A stretch of DNA of 64,000 bases from Cryptomeria japonica (GCF_030272615.1 NC_081414.1:47670501-47734500); one strand, 5' to 3'; positions 24,253-37,156 are shown, counted from the first letter of the stretch. Numbers and translations are program-made. Notes: generated by a model not told the origin, from the sequence alone.

Positions 24253-25679
24253 ATACTTTCTTGTTTCAATTTGATGTCCTCTATAGGAGTTATGATTACA
24301 CTACAGATGCCCATAGACTTAAAATATTCCCTTCCACTTTAAAAGAATCAGTGTTGAGATGGTTTATGAGTCTAGGGAGTAGTACAATCAATACATGGGA
24401 TGAGATGAAACAGTTGTTTCTTGTCAAATAAAAAGATTATTGTAGAGGGAATGACCGCCATGGGGATGATATTTTTAGAATGACATGGAGGGAGGATGAG
24501 AGTCTTGAAGATTATTTGGAGAGATTTTTATTCAGTGTGAAGAAGTCCAAGAATAGTACTTTAAATGAAGATTCTCTTAAGTTGATATTTCTACGAGGGA
24601 TCAGTGATGAATGCATGAATTCTTTAGACCTCATGGGAGGTGGTGATATAACTCAATCAAAATGGAATGATATTGGTAAATTTTGTTAGAAGTATTCTAG
24701 GTCCTCTACTAAGAAGAATAGGTGTTTCAAGTTAGGAGTGACTTCATCGACATCCAGTAATGGAGTCTCACGAATGGAGTTGTCACCTTTTGAAGGATTT
24801 CAAAGAGGATATCATAAACAATATGGCTACTCAATTAGACACACTTAAAGATAAGAAGAAGCATGAGGAATTTGAAGCAATGCTTGCATAATTCTATCTT
24901 CATTGTAGGCATAAGAAGCGAGACTGTAGATGCAAGATAGTTGCAAATCTTGATGTTCCCGATTTCAAGCCAATACATGGAGATGATGAACAAGTTTTTT
25001 ATGTTGCTCAAAGAAGACCAAATTTTCCAAGACAAGGTATGCCTCCCGGTCCACTTTCTTTTTCTGGTTATAATGGAAATTCCTATGCACAAAATAATCA
25101 ATGGCAACCCCCATATGCTCAAAATTTTGGAAATTATCAAAACTGGTATAATCCTCAAGGCTAAGGGAAAAATTTTGCCAATCAATCTCCACAGTGGCAG
25201 CAGCCACAAGGAAATTGGTCTCAATTAAAGGGACCATGGAAACAATTCCAAAGAAATTAGCAACCTACTCCTCAATGGAGAGGAAATCAACAATGGTCAA
25301 ATCAGTTTTCTAGTTATCAACAACCTCTGCAGCAGCCTCAACAGCCTGTTCTAATGCCTCCTCCTGTTGCTAATACCGCTCCACCTAAACCCACACAACT
25401 ACCTACTCAACCCATGCCAAATCCTAATAGCAAGCCTCAACGAGAACAACAAGTATACTTAGCCAAGCCTAATCAACATCCAGCATATTCTCTTACTATA
25501 AGTGATATTCACCTTGATCAGGGACAACTTTGCCTAACCCGTCCCATCCAATTATAACCAAAGTACAAAAAGAAAAGGAAGTATCTAGCCCAACAACCAA
25601 AATTTTACAGAGTCAGCAAATCCCCCCATTTCCTCAAAGGTTGCAATTTGAAGAGATTTCTTAGCAAGAAGATATAAAT

Positions 25680-26597
25680 TTGGATATTATCGATCAGTTG
25701 AAACATATATGTGTTAAGATTCCATTATTTCAGGCTATTAAGGATGTCCCTATCTATGGTAAGGCAATTAAAGAGGCATGTTTAAATAAACTTGGCAGAA
25801 AGAAAAAGGATCTGCAAACAATGCATGTAATGGGTCAACTGGCTAATATTATGTTTGGAAAAGTTTCAATACCTAAGTATTCTGACCTGGGTAGTCCTAT
25901 TGTGAAAATAGTTATCAATGGCACTCAGATAAAGAATGCACTAGTAGATCTGGGAGCAACAATCAATGTAATGGCAAAGGACATTATGCAAAAGCTTAAT
26001 ATAACTAGCCTCATACCTACTCCTACGGTCCTGCAGCTTGCTGATAGTTCTACAATACAACTTGATGGTATGATTGAAGATGTTGTGGTTACTCTGGATT
26101 CTTGGGAATATCCGACAAATTTTATGATCTTATCTCCTAAAGCTACATTGGGGGGATATTCGGTCATCTTAGGAAGACCTTGGCTTGCTACAACTGATGC
26201 AATTATTGGATGCAGATCAAGAGACATGACTATTTCTGATGGAAATTCAACCAAAACTCTTGCTCTGTATTCACCCACTCAACCACAACTTGATCAAGAG
26301 AAAGTTGTTTGGCCTGACATGGTGGATGAATTAGAAGGAAAAATCAATTCTGTCAGTAATCTTATGATGATTAATAGAGAATCATTCATACGAATCCAGG
26401 ATGATGATTCTATCCTATCTAACATTCTAGAAGATCGGTATAATTTGGAGCAACAATTGCATGAGCTAACATCAAGTATAGCAACATTGGATTCTCTGCA
26501 GCCACTCACATATTGCATACCTTGTTCCCACAGGAAGTCCGCACTTCTTATCTATCTGAGTAGCTCAGATCAATCTTACTGTCAAGGTGGAAGTTGA
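25680..26597 (+). pseudogene. Gypsy protease region
   Basis: A 305-codon open frame containing the retroviral-type aspartic protease, which cuts the polyprotein. The active-site block reads ALVDLGATINVM (about 25939-25974). The D-L-G-A form instead of D-S/T-G-A is the usual one in Athila/Tat elements. The flap and second strand block ILGRPWLATTDAI follow at about 26167-26205. The frame before the block (KIPLFQAIKDVPIYGKAIK) is the conserved gag/protease linker of this group. The frame is open but detached by stops and shifts from gag and RT on either side. It is 3' to the gag tail and 5' to RT, as expected. Confidence 0.85.
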
Positions 26598-26599
26598 TC

Positions 26600-28030
26600 C
26601 AAATAAATATTTGAATATCAATAATCAACTCACTGAAACTCAAAGGCTAACACTGGTTGAATTGCTCAAATGTCATTAACATGCTTTTGCGTGGGATTAC
26701 AAAAATATGAAAGGAATAGATCCTATGATTTGTACACACCGTATCTATATAAAATAAGACTGCATATCGCTCAGACAACCACAACGAAGAATCAATGCTG
26801 CATTAAGGCAGATAGTTAAAGAGGAGCTACAAAAGTTATTAAATGTTAGATTTATCTATCCTATGTCAGATAGTCAGTGGGTGTCGCCTTTAGTCATAGT
26901 TCCAAAGAAAGGGGGTAAATGGCGGGTATGTGTAGATTACAAAGATTTGAACTCAACAACTAGGAAGGATCATTTCCCTTTACCATTTGTGGATCAAGTG
27001 TTAGATTCCTTGGCAGGGAAGCGATACTTTTCATTCTTGGATGGATTCAGTGGCTACAACCAAATTCAAATTGCTCCCGAGGATCAGGAAAAGACTACAT
27101 TTACTTACTCTTGGGGAATGTATGCATACTATGTCCTTCCCTTTGGGTTGTGTAATGCCCCAACTACTTTTCAAATAGCAGTCATAAGCATATTTTCATA
27201 TATTTCCCAGTATAGCATGGAGATCTATATGGATGATTTCACCACTTATGGTTCAGAATTTGAAGAAGCATTGGATAACTTAAAGAAAGTCTTACAAAGG
27301 TGTGAAGATTACAATTTATCCTTGAACAGTGAAAAATGCTTCATGATGATGCAGGAAGGCATTGTTCTTGGTCATCATATTTCTATAACTGGAATACAGG
27401 TTGACCCAGCCAAAATTGAAGTCATTCAAAACCTTCCTGTTCCCACAAAGAAAAAGGATGTCCGAAGTTTCCTTGGTCATGCAGGGTATTATCGAAGATT
27501 TATTAAAGATTATAGTAAAATTGTAGGACCTTTATATTCTCTTTTGACTAAGGATATGGAGTTTAATTGGACTCCTGCATGTCATGAAGCTTTCTTGAAA
27601 CTCAAACATGCATTGACTCAAGCACCAGTGCTTAAGGGTTTAAACTAGTCATTGCCTTTTCATATTCATACAGATGCATCCGATTACACCATAGGAGCAG
27701 TTTAGGGATAGAAGATGGACAATTTGGAAAATACAATTTAATTCATCAACAAAAACATGCAGGGACCGAAGCTTAATTATACTATCACAAAAAAGGAGAT
27801 GTTGGCAGTAATATATGCACTTAAGAAATGAAGGCATTGTGTCACAGGATATCAAATATATACGTGCATACTAATCACACAACAATTTGATATCTCATGA
27901 ACAAGCCTTCAATTACAAGAAGATTGGCTCGATGGTTACTATTGATGCAAGATTATGATATTATAGTTGTTGATAAACCAGGTAAAGTTAATGTAGTTGC
28001 AAATTACCTTTCTAGGCTTCAATTATAGGA
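26600..28030 (+). pseudogene. Gypsy reverse transcriptase and RNase H
   Basis: RT copies the element RNA into DNA. Visible blocks: a degraded entry segment (26600-26862, two stops), SPLVIVPKKGGKWRVCVDY (26884-26940), SFLDGFSGYNQI (27031-27066), LPFGLCNAPTTFQ (27136-27174), the catalytic YMDDFTTYG (27229-27255) and the thumb block ending SFLGHAGYYRRF. The RT core is open for 261 codons (26863-27648). RNase H starts with IHTDASDYTIGAV (27664-27702), is broken by stops at once, and ends with NVVANYLSRL near 28018. A core this well kept beside broken neighbours suggests moderate age. Confidence 0.88.
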
Positions 28031-28070
28031 TAATCCTGAAGCTATAGATGATTCTTTCCTAGATGTACAT

Positions 28071-29444
28071 TTGTTCTTGATAAAAGCTCACACTCCCTGG
28101 TATGTCGATATTGCAAATTATTTGGTTGCTAATAAGATGCCTTCTAATTTTTCTCCTAAAGAAAGTAGGTTGCTAGTTGAGAAAAGCTTTAATTTCTCTT
28201 GGATTGCTGATTGTTTATTTTATACTCAACCTGACCAAGTCATGCGAAGGTGCATCAGAGAAGATGAAATGTATGATATTCGTCATGCATGTCATGATGA
28301 GCCATGTGGGGGACATTTTGCTGCTAAAAGAACAACACTTAAAATTCTTGACACATGATATTATTGGCTAACTTTGTATAAAGATGCAACTCAATATACT
28401 ATAAAATGTGATAGATGCCAACACATGGGTAAGCCTACCATATCTGATGAAATGCCATTGCATCCCCAAATATTGGTTGCACCATTTGAAAAATGGGGAT
28501 TGGATTTTGTTGGACCTATTGATCCTCCTTCCAATGAGAAATCTTATATTCTAGTATGTACTAATTATGTTACAAAATGGGTGGAAGCAAGAGCGATGAC
28601 ACATGCAAGAGATAATATAGTGGCTGAATTTCTCTATGAGGAAATATTTACACGATATGGAGTCCCAAGGGAGATTGTTTCAGATGAAGGACCACAATTT
28701 ACTTCCACATCAATTACAACATTGGTTAATGAATATAATATCTAACATAGGAAGTCTACTCCGTACCATCCTCAAAAAATAGAAGCTATTCTTACTAAGA
28801 CAATAGCTCTTCATAAGAAAGATTGGTCAAATAGACTTCCTAAAGCCATTTGGGTATATTGAACAACATGGAAGTCAACAACTGGTTTTACACCTTTTGA
28901 AATGGTGTATGGAAAACCAGCCATGATGCCCATCGAGTTTGAGCATAAAACTCTTAGGACAGCTCTATAATTGAATATAACTCTCTCAGAAGCACAAAAA
29001 GACCACATCATGCAGTTGAATGCCCTTGATGAACTGAGAAAGATGGATGTCCAACATACATAAATTATTCAACATCAATGTGCTAAATGACATGATAAAT
29101 ATATCAAGGAGAAAAAGTTTAAATCTGGAGAATGGGCATTGTTATATGATTCCAGATATAAGGATACATTGGGGAATCTATAGACACGTTGGTTGGGACC
29201 ATATGAGATTGATGAACTCTTTCATAATGGAGTAGTTTGGTTGACAACAATAGACCCAGTAAGATTCAAACTTTTGGTCAATGGTAATTGCCTATGCCTT
29301 TATCATAAGCCTGCAAAAAAAGAAGAGTTATTGCAACAATTTGACAACCAAGTGTCAACCTCAGTTCCTGCAGCCTCTGTAGGGGTTCTTCTTGACTCCG
29401 TTCCTGCAACCTCTGCAAGGGACATTTTTGGTCCTCAGTCTTAA
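28071..29444 (+). pseudogene. Gypsy integrase
   Basis: Integrase inserts the DNA copy. The zinc site is seen as HACHDEPCGGHF and later KCDRCQHMG (28286-28436). The core starts GLDFVGP (28498) and has SDEGPQFTS (28680-28706) for the second catalytic Asp. At about 28764-28775 TPYHPQ runs straight into KIEAILTK. The usual dozen or so residues after TPYHPQ, which include the catalytic Glu, are missing. The C-terminal block GPYEIDELFHNGVVWL (29194-29241) matches the minus-strand remnant at 14.8 kb. Several stops; not functional. The tail repeats a VPA(A/T)S word (29367-29420). Confidence 0.85.
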
Positions 29445-30077
29445 CATTCTTCTTGCATGCATTCATAATAAATATTTCCATATTTTATGGAAATACTATT
29501 CTCCGTCAATAATCTTCTCGTCCACCTCATTCCATTTCATTTCTATTTCTATCACATCATCCACTCCACGCCACACCACCTCATCTCATATTCTGAATAA
29601 CTAATCGTTTGATTGCAACATTAATTAGCATGATTGTAGGTATGAATAATATTTATTTTTCTTTAATTCTGCATTTATACTTTCATTATGATTTTTACCT
29701 GATATGATTCGCATAATCTGCATTCCCTTCTCTCTATCCTTTTTCACATGTGTGGGCACATGTCATCTTAAGTTTGGGGGGGGGGGGGGGTTGTTTTATG
29801 GTTCTATGGTTCTATTTACGGCTATGTAATTATGTGTCCTTGTCCATGATGTGTTTTAATTTTCTTGACATCATTTTTAATGAGTTAGTTTTGATGTGAA
29901 ATCCTGTAGTACAATTGAGTATACCTTTCCTACCGCCAAGGTTGATGAAAGGTACTGAAGAATAAATAGAAAATTACGGGGCATGAATTTTCAAAAGGCA
30001 TGAATTTTAAAAATCACGCAGGATATTTCAAGTCTTTCATTTTGTTGTGGTGATTGATTTTGAATGTCAAGTTAGCC
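29445..30077 (+). other. Gypsy spacer with G-run
   Basis: A non-coding spacer between integrase and the extra ORF. At 29776-29790 it holds 15 consecutive G preceded by TTAAGTTT. This resembles the polypurine tract at the 3' LTR (TTAAGTTGGGGGCC, 32326-32339) and may be an internal second tract. Confidence 0.6.
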
Positions 30078-32329
30078 ATGGGAGGAACCCCTATTTGTCA
30101 TGAGCTTGTGATTCATAATAGTTTGTTGCAAGATAACCAATGTGAACACTATTTCCAAACCTATGGGTGGCTAGATTATATTTTAAAATTGACATATTTT
30201 AATGAGGAGATTGCGTAGAAATTTATGCGCACATTCAGTGAAGGGGAGGCTTTTGTCAAAGGGTTACAGGTCATAGCCATAGAGCACAAAATAGCCGAAG
30301 TAACTGGGTTGCCACAAGATGGAGAGCTATTTCCTGAGGTAAAAGATGCAAGAAGTGCAAGGGCAGAGTTTACCCATGCGGGTGATGGACCTCTAAGTGT
30401 GGACAAACAACGAACTAAACATATGTCTCTTCCAGGCGAATGGCCACAGGTTGCATTTAATATAATAAAATATATAACATGTGATGGCAGGTACTCCAAT
30501 CTGCATTCTATCCATTTTAAATCATTGAATCAGCTAATCCATGGCCGAAGGACAAATATTCTGAATTTCTTGTACCATCTGATCTCTATCAGTGCAAAGG
30601 AAACATAGAGGGGTAGTAACCGTTCTGTTAGTCATCATGGACTAATCAAATTGTTGGTAGAACGGTCTCTTAGAGATGTCTCGTAGATGTCATGGGGAAA
30701 GTTAGAGGATATTGAGCAATTTGGGGAAGAAAATGTTCCTGCTGCAAAAGAAATTGTAGTCCAAGCAGAAAATGTGGGAGAACCCTTGTCTTCTAGGGTT
30801 TCTCCGACAACTGAATCTCCTATTGCCAAAGAAGATTTGCCTAGTGTTGAAGCAACAAAAGTTGAGCCAAGTATTGAGAAACCCTCTACTCAAACTCAAA
30901 GTGGAGCCACATCTTCTAAAAGGAAAGGTAAAGAAAAAGAAAAAGATGATGCAGGGGAAGAAATTGTGGAACGACCTCAAGAAACGCAGATTCCTCCTAT
31001 AGCTAAAAAGCGAAAAATGAAATATTTTTTTCCTGTAGCAAAATCTCCTACAACCACTTAGGAAATGCCATTAATAAGGAGTCATCGGATTAAGAGAAGA
31101 ACATAGGTAACATGAAGTGTGAGTGAGGTTATTTATGTGAAAACATCATAATTAGGGCACGAAAGTCCAAAAGAGGGTAAACTGTAGGAAGAATATGAAG
31201 CCAAAAGACTGTCAAATTTAGCCCAAGTAGTTGAGCGGTTTGAAGAATTGGGTGATAAGGTCTCAAGCCCTTAGGTAACTACTCATAGGATCCCTTCATG
31301 CCTCACTAGCTTATCCATTGCACTCACATTTTATAGACAGTGGGAGATAGAAAGTGCTAGGCTACAAGGGATAATTGATACGCAACATAAAGAATTTGAA
31401 AAGAGGGATAACCAAATTATCGAGTTACAAACCAAAGTAGATACTGTCACAAACATGGTTCTCGAGTTAATGCAGTGCAGGGCTCCGCCGAGAGTTTATG
31501 CTTTATATTTGAAGGAGCAGTATCTATGTTTTAAACTCAACTGCATTGTTAGGGATCTTAGCCCTTCTTTGAATACTCCATAGGAGTTTTATAGTGTTTA
31601 TCAAATCTCTCCTACAACCGTTAAGAATTTGATATGTAAGTTTTATTTACATAATTATGATGTCTCTTCTGACAATGAATGGAATCCCTTGTTTTATATT
31701 GGTGACATTCAGTTAAAAGCATTGATGTCCTGGATACAAAATGAAATTAGCATGGGAGTGCAATCTAGAAAGTACAAGAACTTGGAATTTGATTATCCAC
31801 TGCCTCTGAGAGTTGAAGCTAAAAACCCAGGGTAGATGTACTACGACTGCTAGAAATTATTGGCTAGACCTGATGTCAGAAGCCAAGTTTTGCCATTAAG
31901 GGAGAAAGTATTTCAGGAATATGAAAATTTGGTTGGAGTTGAGAATCAAGTTGCAATTGAATGTCTGGCTTAGTGTTGGAATAGTCTTCTAGAGGACCTA
32001 AAGCAGGGTGAACCCCATTCATTTCCCAATTATCATGCAGCCACACAAAGATCTCCCAAGTATATCCACTTGGGCAGGAAAAAAATAATAATTGGTTACC
32101 TTTGATATTTCAACCACCTATCCTTATGTGGCCATTGATGGGATGCAGAGTTACTGATAAGTCGTATGAGGAGGCCATGAAGGAAGCCTGGTGGGCTAGG
32201 TTTGAGAAGATGAAAGGATTTTATTGGAACTTGGCTACAAGGGGCATAAAACAAGGTACCATAGGTGATTTTCGGGTCAATGCCAGAGTAAGGAATTTTC
32301 CTCCTGCTGGAGGACCAACAAGACATTAA
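30078..32329 (+). pseudogene. Extra sense ORF between gypsy pol and 3' LTR
   Basis: A mostly single-frame sequence of about 750 codons in the position where Athila-type elements carry an env-like ORF. It starts at ATG 30078 (MGGTPICHELVIHN) and reads through a block EVTGLPQDGELF, then NIIKYITCDGRYSNLHSIHF (30457-30516) and HHGLIKLL. From memory these resemble the uncharacterised 'plant transposon protein' ORFs of plant LTR elements. A Pro/Glu/Lys-rich linker (30700-31060), a coiled-coil-like stretch (about 31330-31460) and a C-terminal block (31629-31835) follow. The last part (32102-32329, ending ARVRNFPPAGGPTRH) is in another frame. At least eight stops interrupt it, mostly TAG where CAG would fit. 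I see no signal peptide or clear membrane segment, so env function is not supported. The product is unknown. Confidence 0.65.
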
Positions 32330-32342
32330 GTTGGGGGCCAAA
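32328..32342 (+). other. Gypsy polypurine tract
   Basis: AAGTTGGGGGCCAAA directly before the TGATGAG start of the 3' LTR; primes plus-strand DNA synthesis in this family. Confidence 0.8.
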
Positions 32343-33544
32343 TGATGAGCTAAAATAATAGCTCTTTTATTCTATGACTGATAAGTTTTTCCTATGTTTT
32401 AAGTTGTATATTGGGACAATGTTTAGGACATGTGATGTATTAGAGTTTTAATTATGTGCATTTTGAATGTTAGCCAAATCCACTGAACTTTGTATTGTTT
32501 TGACTTAGTATTCCTATAGTTATGTGGGTTGTTATGGTAATGTCGTGCATGGATATATAAATGTTGTGATTAATGGAAATGGATATATGCATGCTTGTAT
32601 GCTCTAACCTTTATTGTAGGATATTAAGTTGTTGCATAAGTGGTTGTGCTAAGCCAGATGGAGGGTCACGCCATGTAATCAGTTGGAGACATTACGGGGT
32701 GGTTGAACATTTAAAACAATAGAGAAGATGATATGAAAGAGGAATGGAAAAGGAATAGCGAGGAGATACCATATTCATTTATGTTTGTCTCTAGCAAGCA
32801 TCAATCTAGTAACCACCGCCATGCTATATTCTTGGTTGCGGTTTAGTTGAGTTCCACATTTTTTGTGGATTAACTTCTTCTCTTCACTTTAATAAATGTT
32901 TCCGCCTAAATTCATGGGCATGATCTAAGTAGTAGGAAGTTTGTTATAACTTTCTTATAAATAAAGACCTGCATCCTATCGCAAGGATTAGACAACATTT
33001 TCCATAATTAGAAGCATTTCTGTTATCTCATGCATTGTATCGAATTTTGGAAATAATTAATAAAATCTATGTTACTCTGAGTTTATAGAATCATTTTGAA
33101 GTTTGGATACACTCATCCAAGGGGTCCCACTTGGTGAGTATTCTTGTGTGATTATTAGAGTAAGTTTTCTTTTGCCGCCATAGATGTTCTAGCACCCGAC
33201 TGTTCCTACAACCAAGGCAGACAGAGTAAATCCTGTTTGTTAGCTCTGAACTTAGTTAACAGTTGTTTAGTTAGAATCCTTTGTTAATGTTAAGATTTCT
33301 TGTAGCCATTCAGTTATTATATTTTAGCTTGTTATTTCAGATAGACTTAGTTGTTGCAGGTAGTGTAGAATGACTCTTACCGGAACTTGGTGCATATACA
33401 ATGCAAACCCATTTCAAGTAATACATCCCTAGGTTGACAAGTAAATGAACCTCAGTCATGGAAATGATAGCTGCTCAAAATGGATGAGCAATCCTTGAGT
33501 TGGGACTTTTAGTCTAGTTATTGTTCTAATTGCTTAGGCAGACA
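32343..33544 (+). repeat. Gypsy 3' LTR
   Basis: Partner of 16994-18231; same TG and CA ends. It is shorter by about 36 bp, largely because of a lost or never-gained TTCCTGCAACC repeat near 33190. Confidence 0.92.
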
Positions 33545-35354
33545 ATAATGTTTAGTGATGTGTCATATCCTTGTTTGGAATGTTGGATTAAATCTCTATG
33601 ATATATTTTAATCTTTATTTATCTATATACATATCATTATCAACATGCATGTTTCATTTCCCATGTTTTAGATTGACTTGGTTTGCACCCCATTCACCTC
33701 AACTTCTACGTGGAGGGAGGGAAATTGAAAAGGGTAGGGGTGCCCACCATGGAGGGTGGCACACCCTAATCCTTAGGAGGGTGGTGTGGTAGTAACACCA
33801 GCACCTCTCCCTTTACTTAATGCAATACATGCACTATTTATAAAGTGTGATACACATATCAACCCCCCCTTCAACTTTGCAAGGGATGAATTTAATGTGA
33901 TCGATACCTTGAAAAAAAATATCGACCCATTTAATAATAATAAGACTTGGTTGATAAGAGTATGGTAATTTGATAGAAGTTGATATTGATTATGAGTATG
34001 TGAGATAGTTAACTAGGTAACAACCTAGTTATTAATACTTATATTTTTAATTGGAATTTAGAGATAGAGTTCTATTTGTTTAGGTAAGTAGTGAGTTTGA
34101 TTAATCATCATATTTGACTTAGTAAAAGGATGATTCATAGTATTATTTTGGTGGATTGTTATGTGTCAACCATAGAGTTAGTGAGTAGCCACATAGATAT
34201 AGTGGTGGCAATAAGCATGAGAGTTGTGGCAATTCAGAGAGCTTAATTGTAGCATTAAGTCTCTCATGTTTTTGTATAAATAGATGAACTCCCTTGGAGA
34301 ATGGTATTCCATTCAATTCCATTCTGCTTCATTTGTCTCATTTTGTCATTTTGCTTTATGCTCATATTTTCATTGTTGAGAAAAGGAAATAGTTTTATTG
34401 TGTGAAAGGATAGGATAGATACTATTATAGAAGGCTCGGAAGTTCTAAGCTAGTGGAATAGTGGTGGAGCTAGTGTCTTTGGAGGAAGGAGTCGGTATTG
34501 CATGATAGCTTTATTACAGGCATGGGGAATTATTTCTTCTTATTTATTGACATGTTATTTTACGATGTTGCATAGGCTCAATTGAAACAAAGAAAGAAAC
34601 TGTGTTATTGGAAGTACTTGTATGCTTGTGTGATAGAATTTGTAATCTTATGATTAGACTCATGTATGAGAATGATAAGCTAGAATTATTTTATGATGTG
34701 AAACTTTGAATATAGGAATGAATGAGTTGGTGATCTAGGGTTAGATTATCCAAGGTTGGGAATAACCTAAAATGTTTCCTATTATTAACTCATGGGATGA
34801 ATATGGGATAGTTAAATGGTTAGTTTACCAAATAGAGCAATGAAGTGGGTGGACATATAACTCTCACTCAAAGTATAGGGTGTTTAATTCTTTGGCCAAA
34901 GTAGTGTAGGTTGCCTCTATCTACATTGTTGGTTCATTATGATCCAGGTTTACATACTAGATAGGGAACGCCACACATGTAGGATGTAACCTATGTATGG
35001 TAGCTCTAGTTATGTAGGACACAACACCATGCTCATAAGGTTATATTATTGTGGGGTTACCAAACCAAACTCTTTGTCAAAGGGTCGAGCGACTTCAATT
35101 AAAAGAGGCATAGGGGACTGCTAAGTCTTGGTTGGGTGGAAAAGCACTTGAGTGATGCTCTTCCTCATGTAGATGGTGGCCTATATTTGAGCATATATAC
35201 GAGGAAGGACATATGGACCACTATGTTTTGCTTATGTACTCTACAAGTCGAGTAGAAGATTTATTTGTATTCAAATATTCCTAAAGTAAATGGAAGTTTG
35301 AAAAGGATAATGTAAATGCATTCATATGTTTATGGATATGATATTGTATATGAT
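33545..35354. other. Unassigned DNA, possible old LTR
   Basis: No supported gene. A plus-strand TATA-box-like word (TATAAATAG, 34275-34283) is followed by a stretch that reads like transcribed LTR or leader. A GC-rich near-palindrome lies at about 33735-33775. I could not pair this region with another copy in the window. Confidence 0.35.
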
Positions 35355-36035
35355 TCATGATGAATGAAATGAGATAATATTTATTTCAATTATGTATCTT
35401 GAATTGAAAAGAATTTTTTTTTTATTACTTGTATTTTTGTAAAGCATTTCTTTCACTTGTGGGTTAAAACTTGGTAAATTGAAAGGGTAAAACAATGGGG
35501 ATGTTATAGATTTAGAAGTAGAAATGGGAACTTGCATCATGGATGAAGAAATGGATACCAGGGGTAAGGACTTATCTTCTTGTGGTAGTCCTTATTCATC
35601 ATATTCTTATGGTTGTTGATCGCATTCCTCACCATCTCCCAACTGGTCAACATTAGTAGGTTCTTCATTAGGATGCTCACCTTCCAATTGTTTATTTGGT
35701 ACTTCAGACTCCTGCGTCTCATGAACATTAGAGTTCGATGGTTCTCCTTGGGATTTTCCTTTCTTGGTCCTAACTGTGAACTTCAATTTGGGAGCCTTTG
35801 CTAGAGTGGAAGGATCTTGTTTGTTCTTGGTTTTGATTTTTAACCTCTTTCCAACTGGACCAGCGGTGTCATCATTGGAGCCAAACAAGAAGGGTTTAAA
35901 TTGAATTCCCTTGCTTGAAAGCCACATGTTTGTATTCACGAGAATACTTTGAAACTTGTCTCTGATTAAAGTTGATTATTTTTGCGACCATTGAATCAAA
36001 GGAAAAGGAGTAGAGGAGACCTTATTTATAGCATA
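35355..36035 (-). pseudogene. Old minus-strand ORF, piece 3 (C-terminal)
   Basis: Third piece of a minus-strand frame that also occupies 56287-55949 and 64000-63819. It starts at 36035 in exact codon phase with the end of piece 2 once element A and one GGTAA copy are removed. It reads a conserved-looking segment (IRDKFQSILVNTNMWLSSKG) and then a Lys-rich and Glu/Asn/Pro-rich hydrophilic tail (KRLKIKTKNKQDP, then EGEHPNEEPTNVD). The same frame continues, past stops near 35607 and 35595, to about 35355. I do not recognise a domain. The hydrophilic low-complexity tail is typical of gag or accessory ORFs of plant retroelements. In-frame stops (TAA or TAG) show that it is dead. Confidence 0.6.
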
Positions 36036-36040
36036 GGTAA

Positions 36041-36514
36041 TGATGTAGGAGCACCAAAGTAGTTCATCCAGTTGGAGCAGTTAGCAGTGGAATTGCTTGG
36101 AGATTGTTGCATTTCTTCATGTTTAATAATTTAGTGTTGTGGATTTGGATTTATCACCTTGAGATCATTTTAATCATATTCAAGATTCATGGCACTCGAA
36201 TTTGATTCTGGTGAGATATCAATTCCAGTATTGGTCCGGTGTTGGTGTTCTTACCAGTTGATCTTGCAATGAGTAAAGCGAAGCTGAATTGGGTTGCGGA
36301 TGGTTTCCATAACTTGTAGATTGTTGAGAGATGTTTTTTTGGATATGACCAATGTTCTTGAGAAGTTCTAAGCATTATTGGAGGTGTTCTTGGTGATTTG
36401 GGCCGACATATTATTGTTTGCATGTTTCATCATGAACCGATTGATCTTTGGCCAACTCAATCGAGTTGTTGTTGCTTGCAGATGGTATAAAGAAGAATTT
36501 TGGAGATTTATTTT
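36041..36514 (+). repeat. Element A 5' LTR, left part
   Basis: It aligns with 52305-52454 followed by 55247 to about 55570. It is interrupted at ATTTT (36510-36514) by the minus-strand copia-2; the LTR continues at 51556. Confidence 0.9.
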
Positions 36515-37127
<613 letters not shown>

Positions 37128-37141
37128 CCCCCCGCCTTAAG
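37128..37141 (-). other. Copia-2 polypurine tract
   Basis: On the minus strand it reads TTAAGGCGGGGGG (followed by TGTTATAA of the LTR). It sits directly beside the LTR as expected for the plus-strand primer. Confidence 0.8.
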
Positions 37142-37156
37142 CTTTACTTGGGGATT

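Larger units (their letters stand above)
18360..25560 (+). pseudogene. Gypsy gag, split by a copia insertion
   Basis: Gag packages the element RNA. The N-terminal part (about 18360-18742) has a Pro-rich stretch and ends ...GLVTEDPDT; an 11-base C run at 18591-18601 breaks the frame there. After the copia insertion and the ATACT duplication it resumes at 24258 in exactly the same codon phase (FLFQFDVLYRSYDY), then shows the conserved gag helix region: LRWFMSLGSSTINTWDEM at about 24357-24410 and EDESLEDYLERF at about 24492-24527. A Gln/Pro-rich tail follows (25009-25557) in another frame. No clean zinc knuckle is visible. The stops near 24429 and 24687 and the frame changes make it non-functional. 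Confidence 0.8.
16994..33544 (+). mobile_element. Athila/Tat-like gypsy LTR retrotransposon
   Basis: The paired LTRs (16994-18231 and 32343-33544) both start TGATGAGCTAAAATAATAGC and end in GGCAGACA. The primer site resembles tRNA-Asp. Gag, protease, RT, RNase H and integrase lie in gypsy order, followed by an extra sense ORF and a polypurine tract (TTGGGGGCCAAA) touching the 3' LTR. Without the nested copia it is about 11.0 kb, the usual size of this group. Flanking 5-mers are GTAAC and ATAAT: they match at three positions and the other two differ by transitions, so they may be an eroded target duplication. All coding regions carry stops; the copy is dead. Confidence 0.9.

Noticed and set aside
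33735-33775. GC-rich near-palindrome as a possible terminator or transposon end
   Set aside because: Isolated hairpin; no matching end or target duplication found.
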